Shown here: positions 1 through 9,200 of the stretch, in pieces
Layout of the letters: the number at the start of each line of letters is the position of its first letter
Position numbering within the stretch: position 1 is the stretch's first letter
Source: Bacteroidales bacterium
GTDB taxonomy: Bacteria > Bacteroidota > Bacteroidia > Bacteroidales > P3
Direction: 5' to 3'
Length of the DNA stretch: 64,000 bases
Assembly: GCA_009783885.1 (NCBI GenBank)
Contig: WRCN01000001.1
Location: 100,821-164,820, forward strand
Position numbers and translations under genes: made by a program
The notes under the pieces: generated by a model
What the model saw: the letters and a program-made list of their open reading frames with translations, nothing else
Database searches by the model: none
What the model was told of the DNA's origin: nothing

Positions 1-1
1 A

Positions 2-649
2 CTACCTATTTTGCCAACGTACATCGAATGCTTCGACAATTCCAATATTCAAGGCGACTATCCTGTTGCAGCGATGACGGTGATGAAAAACGCCAAACTT
101 TCCAAAAAAGATTATCGTCATTTCAACATCAAAACCGTAGAAGGCGCCAACGACTTTGCCTCGATGGAGGAAATTATTTATCGTCGCTATAACCGATTGT
201 TGGCTGAAAACGGCGAATTACCACAACTCATTATTGTTGATGGCGGGAAAGGGCAACTATCCGCCGCAATGAAAAGTTTGAAAAAACTTGGGCTCTCTGA
301 AAAGATATATTTAATCGGCATTGCCGAGCGTTTGGAAGAGATTTATCGCCCCGGAGATCCACATCCGTTGCATTTGGACAAAAAGTCAGAAACCTTAAAA
401 ATGATTCAACAATTGCGCGATGAAGCCCACCGTTTCGGCATCACACACTACCGCAAAAAGCACGAAAAAGGGTTAATCAAAACGGAACTGACTGATATCA
501 AAGGCATCGGCGAAACTCTTGCCGTGAAACTTTTACACCATTTTCATTCGGTCAAAAACATTAAACAGGCCTCGTTCGAAGAACTCGAAAGCGTTGTAGG
601 AGCTGCAAAAGCTAAAATCATTCAGAATTATTTTTCGCAGAATGTCTGA
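2..649 (+). CDS. uvrC: UvrC excinuclease ABC subunit C, C-terminal part (truncated by window start)
   Basis: Incision subunit of the UvrABC nucleotide excision repair complex; this half makes the 5' incision. The reading frame is open from base 2, so the gene begins before the window. The visible 215 residues start in the RNase H-like endonuclease domain (IECFDNSNIQG with its catalytic Asp, then LIIVDGGKGQLS with the second Asp, then DEAHRFGITHYR) and end with a helix-hairpin-helix pair (DIKGIGETLAVKLL, VVGAAKAKII) that binds DNA. Both halves of the usual C-terminal architecture are intact and the stop is in the expected place. Very sure of identity. Confidence 0.97.
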   Translation, partial: LPILPTYIECFDNSNIQGDYPVAAMTVMKNAKLSKKDYRHFNIKTVEGANDFASMEEIIYRRYNRLLAENGELPQLIIVDGGKGQLSAAMKSLKKLGLSEKIYLIGIAERLEEIYRPGDPHPLHLDKKSETLKMIQQLRDEAHRFGITHYRKKHEKGLIKTELTDIKGIGETLAVKLLHHFHSVKNIKQASFEELESVVGAAKAKIIQNYFSQNV

Positions 650-693
650 ACAGTTCTTTTATAAAGATACAAAAATGAAATGTGTAAAAAAGC

Positions 694-721
694 GTAGGGG
701 CAGAACATTTTCCGCCCCTAC
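694..721. repeat. Palindromic repeat, GTAGGGGC family
   Basis: Inverted repeat GTAGGGGC (694-701) / GCCCCTAC (714-721) just after uvrC. It belongs to a dispersed family also seen at 32101, 34676, 49744, 49797 and 60120. It could act as a bidirectional terminator between uvrC and the convergent gene downstream. Confidence 0.8.
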
Positions 722-749
722 CAAATCATATTATTGGTTTTTCAAAAAA

Positions 750-1274
750 TTATTTCACTAACACAGGAAAACGTCGTTTCGCCAATTCAAACGTACCGAA
801 CAAAACTCCACTGTACACCAGCGTTCCTAAAACTTCGTAACGGAAAAATGGGATAGCCATTTCGTAGCACAACATCAAACCGCCCATCGTCATTGGATAC
901 CCGCAAAAACCGCTCAACCAAGTAGCGAAATTTGTAATTACAAAAAACAATACGGAAGATGTCAAAGCTCCGCCAATCACGCGAGATACCGAAACTTTCT
1001 TACCAATCCACAAACCTATAACACCCGCCAAAATAAAACTGAAATACACCGAAAATGTTGTAAACCAATCAAATACAGGCAGGAAAAAATTCGTTATCGC
1101 CAATACTGTCAATGGGATTAAAAACGCCACACTTTTTCTACTGAAATAAGCGCCACCAAAAAGCGCAATCGCAGCAATAGGCGTGAAATTAGGAATTGGA
1201 ATAAAACGGGCTACAGAAACCAAGGCAATCAAAGCCGTAATAGTCATAAAACTCGGTGTAAATACTTTTTTCAT
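750..1274 (-). CDS. DUF6580-like small integral membrane protein
   Basis: 174 residues with about five or six hydrophobic segments and a conserved-looking NFTPIAAIALFGGAYF stretch near residues 29-44 that I associate with the DUF6580 family of Bacteroidota membrane proteins. The function of that family is not established; the compact all-helical layout resembles substrate-binding subunits of ECF transporters, but no motif proves this. It is preceded by a TATCTTTG promoter (minus strand, near 1367) and a leader of about 85 bases that contains one copy of a duplicated hairpin element. Family assignment is from memory of the motif, so moderately sure. Confidence 0.65.
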   Translation of the reverse strand: MKKVFTPSFMTITALIALVSVARFIPIPNFTPIAAIALFGGAYFSRKSVAFLIPLTVLAITNFFLPVFDWFTTFSVYFSFILAGVIGLWIGKKVSVSRVIGGALTSSVLFFVITNFATWLSGFCGYPMTMGGLMLCYEMAIPFFRYEVLGTLVYSGVLFGTFELAKRRFPVLVK

Positions 1275-1288
1275 TTCGTTTAATTTTG

Positions 1289-1347
1289 TTGAATATGCTA
1301 CCGCTTACAAATAAATAAATTTATTTTGTTTGATCAATCGCATTTTT
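1289..1347 (-). repeat. Imperfect repeat with hairpin potential, copy a, in the leader of the membrane-protein gene
   Basis: This 59-base stretch resembles 1404-1461: both begin TTGAAwATGCTA, have an AT-rich self-complementary centre (AAATAAA/TTTATTT type) and end ATCGCATTTTT. Outer bases ATGC and GCAT can pair. It lies between the promoter and the start codon of the gene at 750-1274, so it would be in the 5' UTR. Confidence 0.5.
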
Positions 1348-1403
1348 TGTGATTTTTTATTTGCAAAGATACAATTTTTTTTTCAATTATGCAATTTAAT
1401 AAA

Positions 1404-1461
1404 TTGAAAATGCTATTGCTTGAAACAAATAAACTTGTTTTGCTCGTTTAATCGCATTTTT
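1404..1461 (-). repeat. Imperfect repeat with hairpin potential, copy b, just after the acidic-protein gene
   Basis: Second copy of the element at 1289-1347. It starts directly at the stop codon of the acidic-tail gene and could serve as its 3' hairpin or as an upstream leader copy for the membrane-protein gene. Confidence 0.5.
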
Positions 1462-1879
1462 ACTCGTCATCATCGTCGTCGTCCGTCTCATCCGCTTGAT
1501 CATCTGCGCCATCATCATCGTCGTCATCGCTATCATCAACATCTACATCGCCGATAGCTTTGCTGTCTACTTCCGAAATATCGCCAAAGTGTTTGTCAAA
1601 TTCATCCTCTGTAATCACATTGTCGATTTTCACTTCTACTTTGATAAGATAATTCATGTCTTTGCTCTCTAATGGAACTGCAAAAAAGTATTCGCCGTTC
1701 GGCTTAGGGTAACGAACAATGTGATTGCCATAGCCATCGGGATATTTTTTTATCAATTCTAATTTGAGATCGTTGCCAATCTTGTTGTAACTTACGATGA
1801 CATTTTTATTGATCTTTGGTTTTGGAAACTCTTTGATCTTCGCTTTTTCTTTATCTTTTTTTTCTATTTTTTTTGCCAT
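1460..1879 (-). CDS. Small protein with lysine-rich N-terminus and poly-aspartate tail
   Basis: 139 residues from an ATG at 1879; a longer frame to 1930 exists but its N-terminus (MVFSKLCIYF...) runs back through promoter-like AT-rich sequence, so the internal MAKKIEKKDKEK start is preferred. The first 25 residues are strongly basic, the middle (about 35-100) looks folded (NKNVIVSYNKIGNDL, YPDGYGNHIVRYPKPNGEYF), and the last 25 residues are almost only Asp/Glu. Acidic tails of this type occur on DNA-mimic or chaperone-like proteins and in small Bacteroidota proteins of unknown role. I do not recognise a family. Confidence 0.7.
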   Translation of the reverse strand: MAKKIEKKDKEKAKIKEFPKPKINKNVIVSYNKIGNDLKLELIKKYPDGYGNHIVRYPKPNGEYFFAVPLESKDMNYLIKVEVKIDNVITEDEFDKHFGDISEVDSKAIGDVDVDDSDDDDDDGADDQADETDDDDDDE

Positions 1880-2008
1880 GATGTATTCAAATTTTTTTGC
1901 AAAGTAAATACATAATTTTGAAAAAACCAAATTTTTGTTTCACTTTTTTTTATTTTTTTTTGCTAATAATATTAATTTTATTGAAAATCAAATTGATTTT
2001 ACCATAAG

Positions 2009-2074
2009 AACACGAAGAAACACGAGGATTGCAATGTGAATCTCTGTGTGCTTCTTTGTGGTCCTCCGTGTTTT
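2009..2074. repeat. Imperfect inverted repeat after pit
   Basis: AACACGAAGAAACACGAGGA (2009-2028) is matched in inverted form by the segment ending TCCTCCGTGTT at about 2062-2072. It ends two bases before the pit stop codon. Similar ACACGGAGG...ACAAAGAAGCAC units are typical dispersed repeats; no clear U-run follows the hairpin, so I call it a repeat rather than a terminator. Confidence 0.6.
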
Positions 2075-2075
2075 T

Positions 2076-4316
2076 TTATTCGGAGCTTCTCACAAAATTA
2101 CGTTGGGCTTTCAACAATAATGTTGTAAACAATAACATATTTCGTGTATTCGTAAGGATTGCAGAATACAGTAAGCTGTTTTTTGTGCCACAATAACCAT
2201 TTTTTACCCGTTTCACTTGCTTTTTATTTATGTTTTCGATATACTGAACAATATCTTGCTCGTAGGCGAGACTTTCTTCAACTGTTTGATAATTCTCGGT
2301 AGAAATATGTCGGTTCACCATTTCAAAAAATGTGTGAATACGATGATTGAGTTCGGCAAGTTCCTCCTGCTGTTCGGCAATAAGCGGTTTATGCTTGTTG
2401 TTGGTATGCTCAAATGAAACTTCGATAAAGCTTTTTAAAGCAAATGAAATTTCACGCAGATAATTCACGGCTTGAACGTAATAATGCACATTTTCAAGCT
2501 GTTTATCGTTAAATACTTGAATGGTTATATTGAGGTTATTCTTCATCAACTTAGTTTCTGCTCGAATGTCTCTCAAATCGCGACGTATATGTTCCAATTG
2601 TTTGATACTTTCTGTTCGTAAAGCATCAATGGTTTCGCCGTACATCGTTTCCATTTTTTGTAGCGCCGAACAGAGTGTATCCGATGCAATTTGATGAATC
2701 TTATCAACATCATCTTTTTCGATAATAAATGATTTTTCGGCTTTTATAGCGTTTTTCTCGCGACGTTTGTGAATTTTATTTGTACGCCACATCGTGAAAG
2801 CCACAAGGATGAGCATACCGGCAATTCCGAAAGGCCCGCCCCAAAACAATATCATACCGATTGTGAACGCAATGGAAGACGCCGCAAGTGCAGTAAAAAA
2901 CCATCCTCCGATAACAGAGAACATTCCTGTTACTCGATATACTGCCGATTCGCGTCCCCAAGCACCATCAGACAATGAAGAGCCCATCGCTACCATAAAC
3001 GTAATATAAGTCGTTGAAAGTGGTAATCTGAGCGATGTTGCGAAAGCAATCAAAGCCGAAGCAACCATCAAGTTGACCGATGCCCGCAACATATCGAATG
3101 CAGCCCCTTGTTGATCAGCTTTTTTGCTCGCTCTGAAACGGCGTGAAATTTTTCTATCCAATTTTTTAGGAGTAATTTTGGTTATCCATTCGCCTAACCC
3201 CATAAACATCTTAACGATAGAACGGGAAAGCGGTGTTGAGCCGAAACGCTCAATACCGGCATCTTGACGACTCAAATCCACAGTCATTTTGGTCACATTT
3301 CGGGCTTTTTTTGAAAACCACAACGCGAGAATCATCACCAGTCCCGCTGCAAACAAAACTAGTTTTGGAGCCTCTGCTCTTCCGCTCATACCGATCATCT
3401 GAAACGTGCTCGGATCAGGCCCACCGGCTTCTTGATATAACTGAAAGCTATTCAATCCTGCTACCGGAACACCGATAAAATTCACCAAATCGTTTCCCGC
3501 AAAAGCCATTGCCAATGCAAATGTTCCCATCAGCACAATAAATTTCAATGCATTGAATTTAAAAAGCCAATGGAATGTTTGCAATAAAACGGCAATAATA
3601 ACGAACGATGCAATCATCAAGAATCCCTGATTTGCGGTTAGAAAAACCATTATTTCCGGATACCCATCTCTCAAAAAATCTTTCATACCTTTGAAAACGA
3701 TGAAATATAGGATCATCGTAACACAAATTCCTCCCCAAATCGCACCAAAGTATTTTTGGGTTTTATGAAGTTTGAATGTGAATAAAAGTCGCACAAAATA
3801 CTGAATAACTGCAGCAGCAATAAAGCCAACAATTACTGAAGCAAAAATACTTGAAACAATCGTTAGAATTCTCGATGTGTTGAGGAATTCGCCTAAGTTT
3901 GCCATAGTCAGATCTGTCGAATGTATAATTTTCATAACCGTAATAGCAATTGCCGCGCCCAACAATTCAAATATCAACGAAATCGTTGTAGATGTGGGGA
4001 ATCCGTAGGTATTGAATAAATCCAACAAGATGATGTCCGCAAGCATTGCCGTCAAGAAGATCAGCATAATTTCATTAAAGAAAAACATGGTCGGATTGAA
4101 AATACCGCTTCGAGCCACTTCCATCATGCCGTTTGCGGACATGGCACCTACCACAACACCCAAAGAAGCAACCGTCAAAATCACTTTGAATGTTGCCGCT
4201 TTTGAGCCCACGGCAGAACCGATAAAGTTCGCAGCATCGTTAGCTACACCCACTACAAGATCGGAAATAGCCAAAAGAAACAAGATTCCGACGATAATAA
4301 CATAATAAATTTCCAT
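2076..4316 (-). CDS. pit: Inorganic phosphate transporter, PiT family, with PhoU-like C-terminal domain
   Basis: 746 residues, low-affinity phosphate uptake coupled to a cation gradient. The PiT signature is duplicated: VANDAANFIGSAVG near residue 25 and AGNDLVNFIGVPVAG near residue 272, with TYGFPTSTTIS and LRLPLSTTYITF marking the two halves. About ten to twelve membrane segments fill residues 1-510. Residues ~530-746 are a soluble all-alpha region (KIHQIASDTLCSALQKME, long heptad-like helices) like PhoU/DUF47, making it longer than the ~400-500 residues of simple PiT proteins. It lies 49 bases after the Na/Pi cotransporter gene on the same strand, probably one operon under the Pho-box-like region at 6.04 kb. 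Confidence 0.93.
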   Translation of the reverse strand: MEIYYVIIVGILFLLAISDLVVGVANDAANFIGSAVGSKAATFKVILTVASLGVVVGAMSANGMMEVARSGIFNPTMFFFNEIMLIFLTAMLADIILLDLFNTYGFPTSTTISLIFELLGAAIAITVMKIIHSTDLTMANLGEFLNTSRILTIVSSIFASVIVGFIAAAVIQYFVRLLFTFKLHKTQKYFGAIWGGICVTMILYFIVFKGMKDFLRDGYPEIMVFLTANQGFLMIASFVIIAVLLQTFHWLFKFNALKFIVLMGTFALAMAFAGNDLVNFIGVPVAGLNSFQLYQEAGGPDPSTFQMIGMSGRAEAPKLVLFAAGLVMILALWFSKKARNVTKMTVDLSRQDAGIERFGSTPLSRSIVKMFMGLGEWITKITPKKLDRKISRRFRASKKADQQGAAFDMLRASVNLMVASALIAFATSLRLPLSTTYITFMVAMGSSLSDGAWGRESAVYRVTGMFSVIGGWFFTALAASSIAFTIGMILFWGGPFGIAGMLILVAFTMWRTNKIHKRREKNAIKAEKSFIIEKDDVDKIHQIASDTLCSALQKMETMYGETIDALRTESIKQLEHIRRDLRDIRAETKLMKNNLNITIQVFNDKQLENVHYYVQAVNYLREISFALKSFIEVSFEHTNNKHKPLIAEQQEELAELNHRIHTFFEMVNRHISTENYQTVEESLAYEQDIVQYIENINKKQVKRVKNGYCGTKNSLLYSAILTNTRNMLLFTTLLLKAQRNFVRSSE

Positions 4317-4365
4317 TGTTAAATATTTTTTCGTAAATTTTTGGACATCTTTTTTTTAGTCAAAA

Positions 4366-5988
4366 TTATGCAGAAGCGGCAATGTTTTTCGCATGGTCTG
4401 CAGTGCGTTCCAAGTCGATAATCATATCTGTAAAAATAACACCACTTTTGGGGTCACAACTTTGATTTTTTAATCGTTGAATATGATTTTCGACAAAATC
4501 TACCGATAATTTGTCGATTTCTTTTTCGTAAGATTTTATTTGTTTCAATTCGGAACTATCTTCACGTTCATAGGCATTCAGCGTTCTGAAGACTTGATCT
4601 GTTGTTAAATTTCCTAAACGTTTCAGCTCTTCAATTGCAGCATCAGAAAATTTCAAACCTCGGTCTTTAACCAATAACGCATATTCGACGATATTTTCCG
4701 CATGATCACCAATTCGTTCTATATCCGATAAAATCTTAAACATTTTACCAACTTTTTCGGCATCGGAAGTCGACAATCTCATGTTATTAATTTCAACCAA
4801 TTTAGCTGCGATTTGTTGATTCAAAAAATTAATGGTTTTTTCGAGTTCAAATGTTTTATTGATCTTATCTTCATTTTGTTCAAAAAACGCTTCCAAAGAC
4901 AGGTTTAAACTTTCATTTGCAATTTTTCCCATACGAGATATTTCGGAATGAGCTGCATAAACTGCAGCCATTGCGGGCATTTTCGTAACATCGGCATCAA
5001 GATACACCAGTTTTTTCTCATGAAGTTTGTCGATTTCACCTTGTTTTACCGGAACAATTTTTTGCATTAATATTGCAATGTATTTAATGAAAGGTAATAA
5101 AAGGACAAGCACAGCCACATTGTACAACGTGTGGAACATAGCCACTTGACGAGCTTTTTCTGTCCACGTTGTTTCAAACCAACCCAAGATTGCGGGAACA
5201 AAGAAAATCAATGTACCAAACACCGCACAGCCAATGATGTCGTACATGATGTGAAATGTCGCAGCCCGTTTGCTGTCGCGGTTTGCAGGTATTGATGCAA
5301 TGACTGTAGTTATACTTGTACCGATATTTGTGCCTAAAATAATGTATGCCGAAGTTTCGAAAGGAATAGGAACACCGCTGAGATGCATGGTTACCAAAAG
5401 CCCCATTGTGGCTGATGAACTTTGGATGATAGCCGTAAAAGCAAATCCTGCAAGCAGTGCCAAAAACGGATTCTCGAAAGTTGTCAACATGGCATTAAAA
5501 GCCGGTTGTTTGGCCAATTCTTTGAGAGGAGAACCCATCACGGTGATACTGAAAAATAAAATTCCGAATCCTAATATAACATATCCGATATTTTTGATAT
5601 TTCTTTTTTTGAAAAACAGATACATCACAATTCCAATGAAAATAAACAGCGGAGCAACCGTATCTATCTTGAATGCAATTAATTGTGCACTAAATGTGGT
5701 TCCAACATTTGCACCCATAATTACGCCGATGGCTTGTGTTAAATTCAGTAATCCCGAATTCACAAATCCTACTGTGATAATTGTTGTGGCCGTTGAACTA
5801 TTGATACAAATGGTCGCAATAATTCCGACCAAAACAGCTAAAAAACGGTTCGAAGTTGCTCCTTTGAGGATGGCTTGTAAACGGTCGCCTGCCACAATCT
5901 CCAATCCTGTCGACATCATTTTCATGCCAAACAAGAGTAAACCTAATCCTCCTGCAATTAAAAATATGTCGGTTAATGCTAGTCCCAT
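4366..5988 (-). CDS. Na/Pi cotransporter family protein with C-terminal PhoU-like domain
   Basis: 540 residues, sodium-driven phosphate transporter of the NptA/YjbB type. The two Na/Pi cotransporter repeats are visible: GANVGTTFSAQ with the preceding NSSTAT (about residues 63-100) and GTNIGTSITTV with IQSSSATMGLL (about 180-230). Membrane segments occupy residues 5-315; residues ~330-540 form a PhoU-like helical domain (SDIERIGDHAENIVEYA and DLERTADHAKNIAA are the two PhoU metal-binding-type motifs). First gene of a probable operon with pit. Divergent from the TonB receptor; the 270-base gap contains TTAACA repeats in both directions. Confidence 0.93.
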   Translation of the reverse strand: MGLALTDIFLIAGGLGLLLFGMKMMSTGLEIVAGDRLQAILKGATSNRFLAVLVGIIATICINSSTATTIITVGFVNSGLLNLTQAIGVIMGANVGTTFSAQLIAFKIDTVAPLFIFIGIVMYLFFKKRNIKNIGYVILGFGILFFSITVMGSPLKELAKQPAFNAMLTTFENPFLALLAGFAFTAIIQSSSATMGLLVTMHLSGVPIPFETSAYIILGTNIGTSITTVIASIPANRDSKRAATFHIMYDIIGCAVFGTLIFFVPAILGWFETTWTEKARQVAMFHTLYNVAVLVLLLPFIKYIAILMQKIVPVKQGEIDKLHEKKLVYLDADVTKMPAMAAVYAAHSEISRMGKIANESLNLSLEAFFEQNEDKINKTFELEKTINFLNQQIAAKLVEINNMRLSTSDAEKVGKMFKILSDIERIGDHAENIVEYALLVKDRGLKFSDAAIEELKRLGNLTTDQVFRTLNAYEREDSSELKQIKSYEKEIDKLSVDFVENHIQRLKNQSCDPKSGVIFTDMIIDLERTADHAKNIAASA

Positions 5989-6043
5989 TGTTAAATTAGT
6001 ATTATAATTTTGTTACAAAATTATAACAATTTTTGGAATTTCG

Positions 6044-6060
6044 TGTTAAGTAAATGTTAA
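6044..6060 (-). promoter_or_regulatory. Pho-box-like repeat facing the phosphate transporters
   Basis: On the minus strand two exact TTAACA hexamers are separated by five bases (6055-6060 and 6044-6049), a helical-turn spacing like the PhoP boxes known from Bacillus (TTAACA-type direct repeats about 11 bases apart). It lies 56 bases upstream of the Na/Pi cotransporter start. The hexamers are seen; the link to a PhoB/PhoP regulator is inference. Confidence 0.5.
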
Positions 6061-6147
6061 TTTTTTTGTTTATTACAATTCTATTTCTGATTTTAAAATG
6101 GTTGTTAAAAAAACTGCTTCGATCATTATCTGTTTGTAATATTAAAT

Positions 6148-6195
6148 TTAACATTTTGTTAACAAAAAAAATAAAAATTTAACATTTTTGTAACG
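6148..6195 (+). promoter_or_regulatory. Pho-box-like repeats facing the TonB receptor gene
   Basis: On the plus strand TTAACA occurs at 6148-6153 and 6159-6164 with a five-base spacer, and again at 6179-6184 followed after five bases by the related GTAACG (6190-6195). A TAATTTTG -7 element follows at about 6217. The arrangement upstream of the receptor mirrors the one facing the phosphate transporters, suggesting shared phosphate-starvation control. Confidence 0.5.
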
Positions 6196-6258
6196 TTTGT
6201 TCGTTTTTTTTATTGTAATTTTGCGGCAACATTAATAAACCCAAAACTCAAAAAAATT

Positions 6259-9200
6259 ATGAAAAAACAAATCACAATCTTAAAAAAAATCATTGTACTT
6301 GTTACGTTGTTTGCCTGCTGGCAGATAGCTGAAGCACAAGTAACCACATCGTCTATCAGTGGACGAGTAACCGACGGTAATAATGAAACCTTGCCCGGTG
6401 CAACGGTTAAAGCAACGCACGTGCCTTCCGGAACTATTTATGGAACAGTTACAAATACGGAAGGGCGTTTCAATTTAAGTGGTATGCGTGCCGGCGGACC
6501 CTATAGGATAGAAATTTCATACGTGGGTACAGCTACGGATATAGCTGAAAATATTTCACTCAATTTGGGCGAGAACTATACTCACAATGTGAAATTGAGA
6601 GACGCAACGGTAGATTTGGGAGAAGTTGTGATAGAAGGGCAATCCAGTTTTCAAGCCAATAGAACAGGCGCTGCGTCAAGTTTGAATGCTCTCGAAATTA
6701 GCCGTATACCATCTATTACAAGTAGTGTTGCAGATGCTATCCGTTTAACTCCGCAAGTTATTGTAGGTTCTAATGGCGCGATGTCGTTTGCAGGAACTAA
6801 CAACCGTTACAACAGTTTCCAAATTGACGGAGCTATGAGTAACGATAATTTCGGATTGACAGCAAGTGGAGTTAATGGCGGACAGGCAGGTGCTCAACCC
6901 ATTTCGATGGAAGCTATTGATCAAATCCAAATTTCAATTGCTCCATTTGATGTTCGCCAATCTGGCTTTACAGGTGGTGCTGTTAATGCGATTACAAAAT
7001 CGGGTACTAATACGATTACAGGTTCGGTTTTCTACAATTTGACCAACCAAGATTTGATTGGCAGATATGAAATGAAAAATGGCAACAAAAGCAGTAAACT
7101 TGGCGAGCAAAGCCAATACAGAGCGGGTGCAACTGTGGGAGGTCCCATTATTAAAGACAAACTTTTCTTCTTTGCCAACTACGAAAGACAAAGTAACCGA
7201 TACCCAAACAATTCTACTTTGGGTGCCGAAAATTCAAATATCGATCCCGTGATGGCTCAAAGAATTCTTGACACCATAAAAAAGCTGGCAGCCGACCAAG
7301 GTGTAATTTACAATGGCACATTACCGACTTCATTCGAAGAATACACAAATTCCGACAAAGCAGGTGTTAAATTAAGCTGGAATATCAACAACAAACATCA
7401 AGCTTCTATTCGTTGGAATATGGTAGCTGCTACTCAGTCCAATCAGACACCTAATCCAACAAACTTGAACTCTTCCGATTATATGTACGAGTTTAGATCA
7501 AATACCAACACGTTTGTTGCTGAATTACAAAGCCGTTTCTCAAATGCTGTTAGTAACGAATTTCGTGTATCATACGTACGTGTACGTGATAGTCGTAACC
7601 CTTATGATTCCCCGTTCCCAATGATTTCTATTGCTAACGTTCGTAAAGACGGCGCAACCGGTGCTGCTACCGTAAACATTGGCAACGAGCGTTCTTCTGT
7701 GGCCAACAGACTGGATCAAGATATATGGACGTTTACAAACAACTTAAATTGGTACAAAGGCGACCATACGTTCACATTTGGTACTCACAACGAATTTTTC
7801 AACTTTTCTAACTTGTTTATCCAAGACAACTACGGAACTTATTACTTTAATAATCCCGATGATTTCTTTGCGGGCAGAATTAATCAATATCGTTTTCAAG
7901 AGGCTAATGTTGCTGTAACCGGCGATCCGCGTTGGGCAGCAGCCTTTGGAGCAGGTCAGTTAGGTTTCTATGTACAAGACCGTTGGAATGTATCAAGAAG
8001 TTTTGACCTTACGATAGGTCTTCGTATGGATATTCCTTTGTTCTTCGATGCTCCGGCAGAAAATGCACCATTTAACGAATATGCGGCAGAAAAAGGTTGG
8101 GGATTCAAAACCAACCAAAAATTGAGCAGCACGCCGTTGTGGTCGCCACGTGCGGGTTTCCGTTGGAATTTGGATGATGAAAACAAGTATACGCTTAGAG
8201 GGGGTGTTGGTATATTCACTGGTCGTATTCCTTTTGTGTGGTTGAGCAACAACTTTGTTAACACAGGTCTCCAGATGTTAACCTACAACACAACTAATAC
8301 TACCAATCTTACTTTGATTGCCGATCCTTACGGGCAAGGTGCTAACGTAGCCCTGTTGGCAGCAGGCGGCAGCCAAACGATTAATGTGCTTGCACCTGAC
8401 TTTAAATTTGCACAAAACCTGCGTGCTAATTTAGGTATCGACTTCAATTTTGCCGGTATCAACTGGACAGCAGATGCGATCTATTCTAAAACTTTAAATG
8501 ATGTTCTTTATCAAAATTTTGCTCGCGAGTTGACCGGAAAAACAGTTTCCGAAACTTATGCAAGTTTACCTTTTGATAACCGTCCTATGCTCCAAGTAGT
8601 ACCCGGAGTAGCTCCGTTTAATCAAATTTTTGCTTTGTCGAATACAAACGAAGGTTATACTTACAACCTGTCGTTGCAAGGTACAAAGAAATTTGACTTT
8701 GGTTTGGATGTGATGGCATCTTACGCTTTTACTCGATCGAAATCTATTAACAGTGGCACATCTTCTGTTGCCGCATCAAACTGGGATTTTAACTATACCC
8801 GCGGAAACCCGAACAATCCTGAATTAGGTTTTTCGGCTTTCAATACACCTCACAAAGTTAACGTAGCAGCGTTTTATAGTGTGAATTTCTTTAAATCGCA
8901 AACTACTACTTTTGGCTTGATTTACCAAGGCTCATCGGGTGCTCCTTATTCAATTGTTTATGCCGGTGCCGGCAACTTTAATGGCGATGGATCCAGTTCT
9001 AATAATTTAATTTGGATTCCTACCGATGCACAAGTTGATCAAATGAATTTTAGACCAACCTCAACTATGACAGCAGAAGAACAAAAAGCGAACTTGAAAG
9101 CTTGGCTTGCACGCGATCCGTATTTGAGCAAAAATAGAGGTAAATATTTCGATCGCTATGCAGACAACCACCCGTTTGAACATCGTTTCGATTTCCACTT

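Noticed and set aside
5270..6007. 245-codon open frame antisense to the Na/Pi transporter
   Set aside because: It is a shadow of the hydrophobic transporter gene on the other strand.
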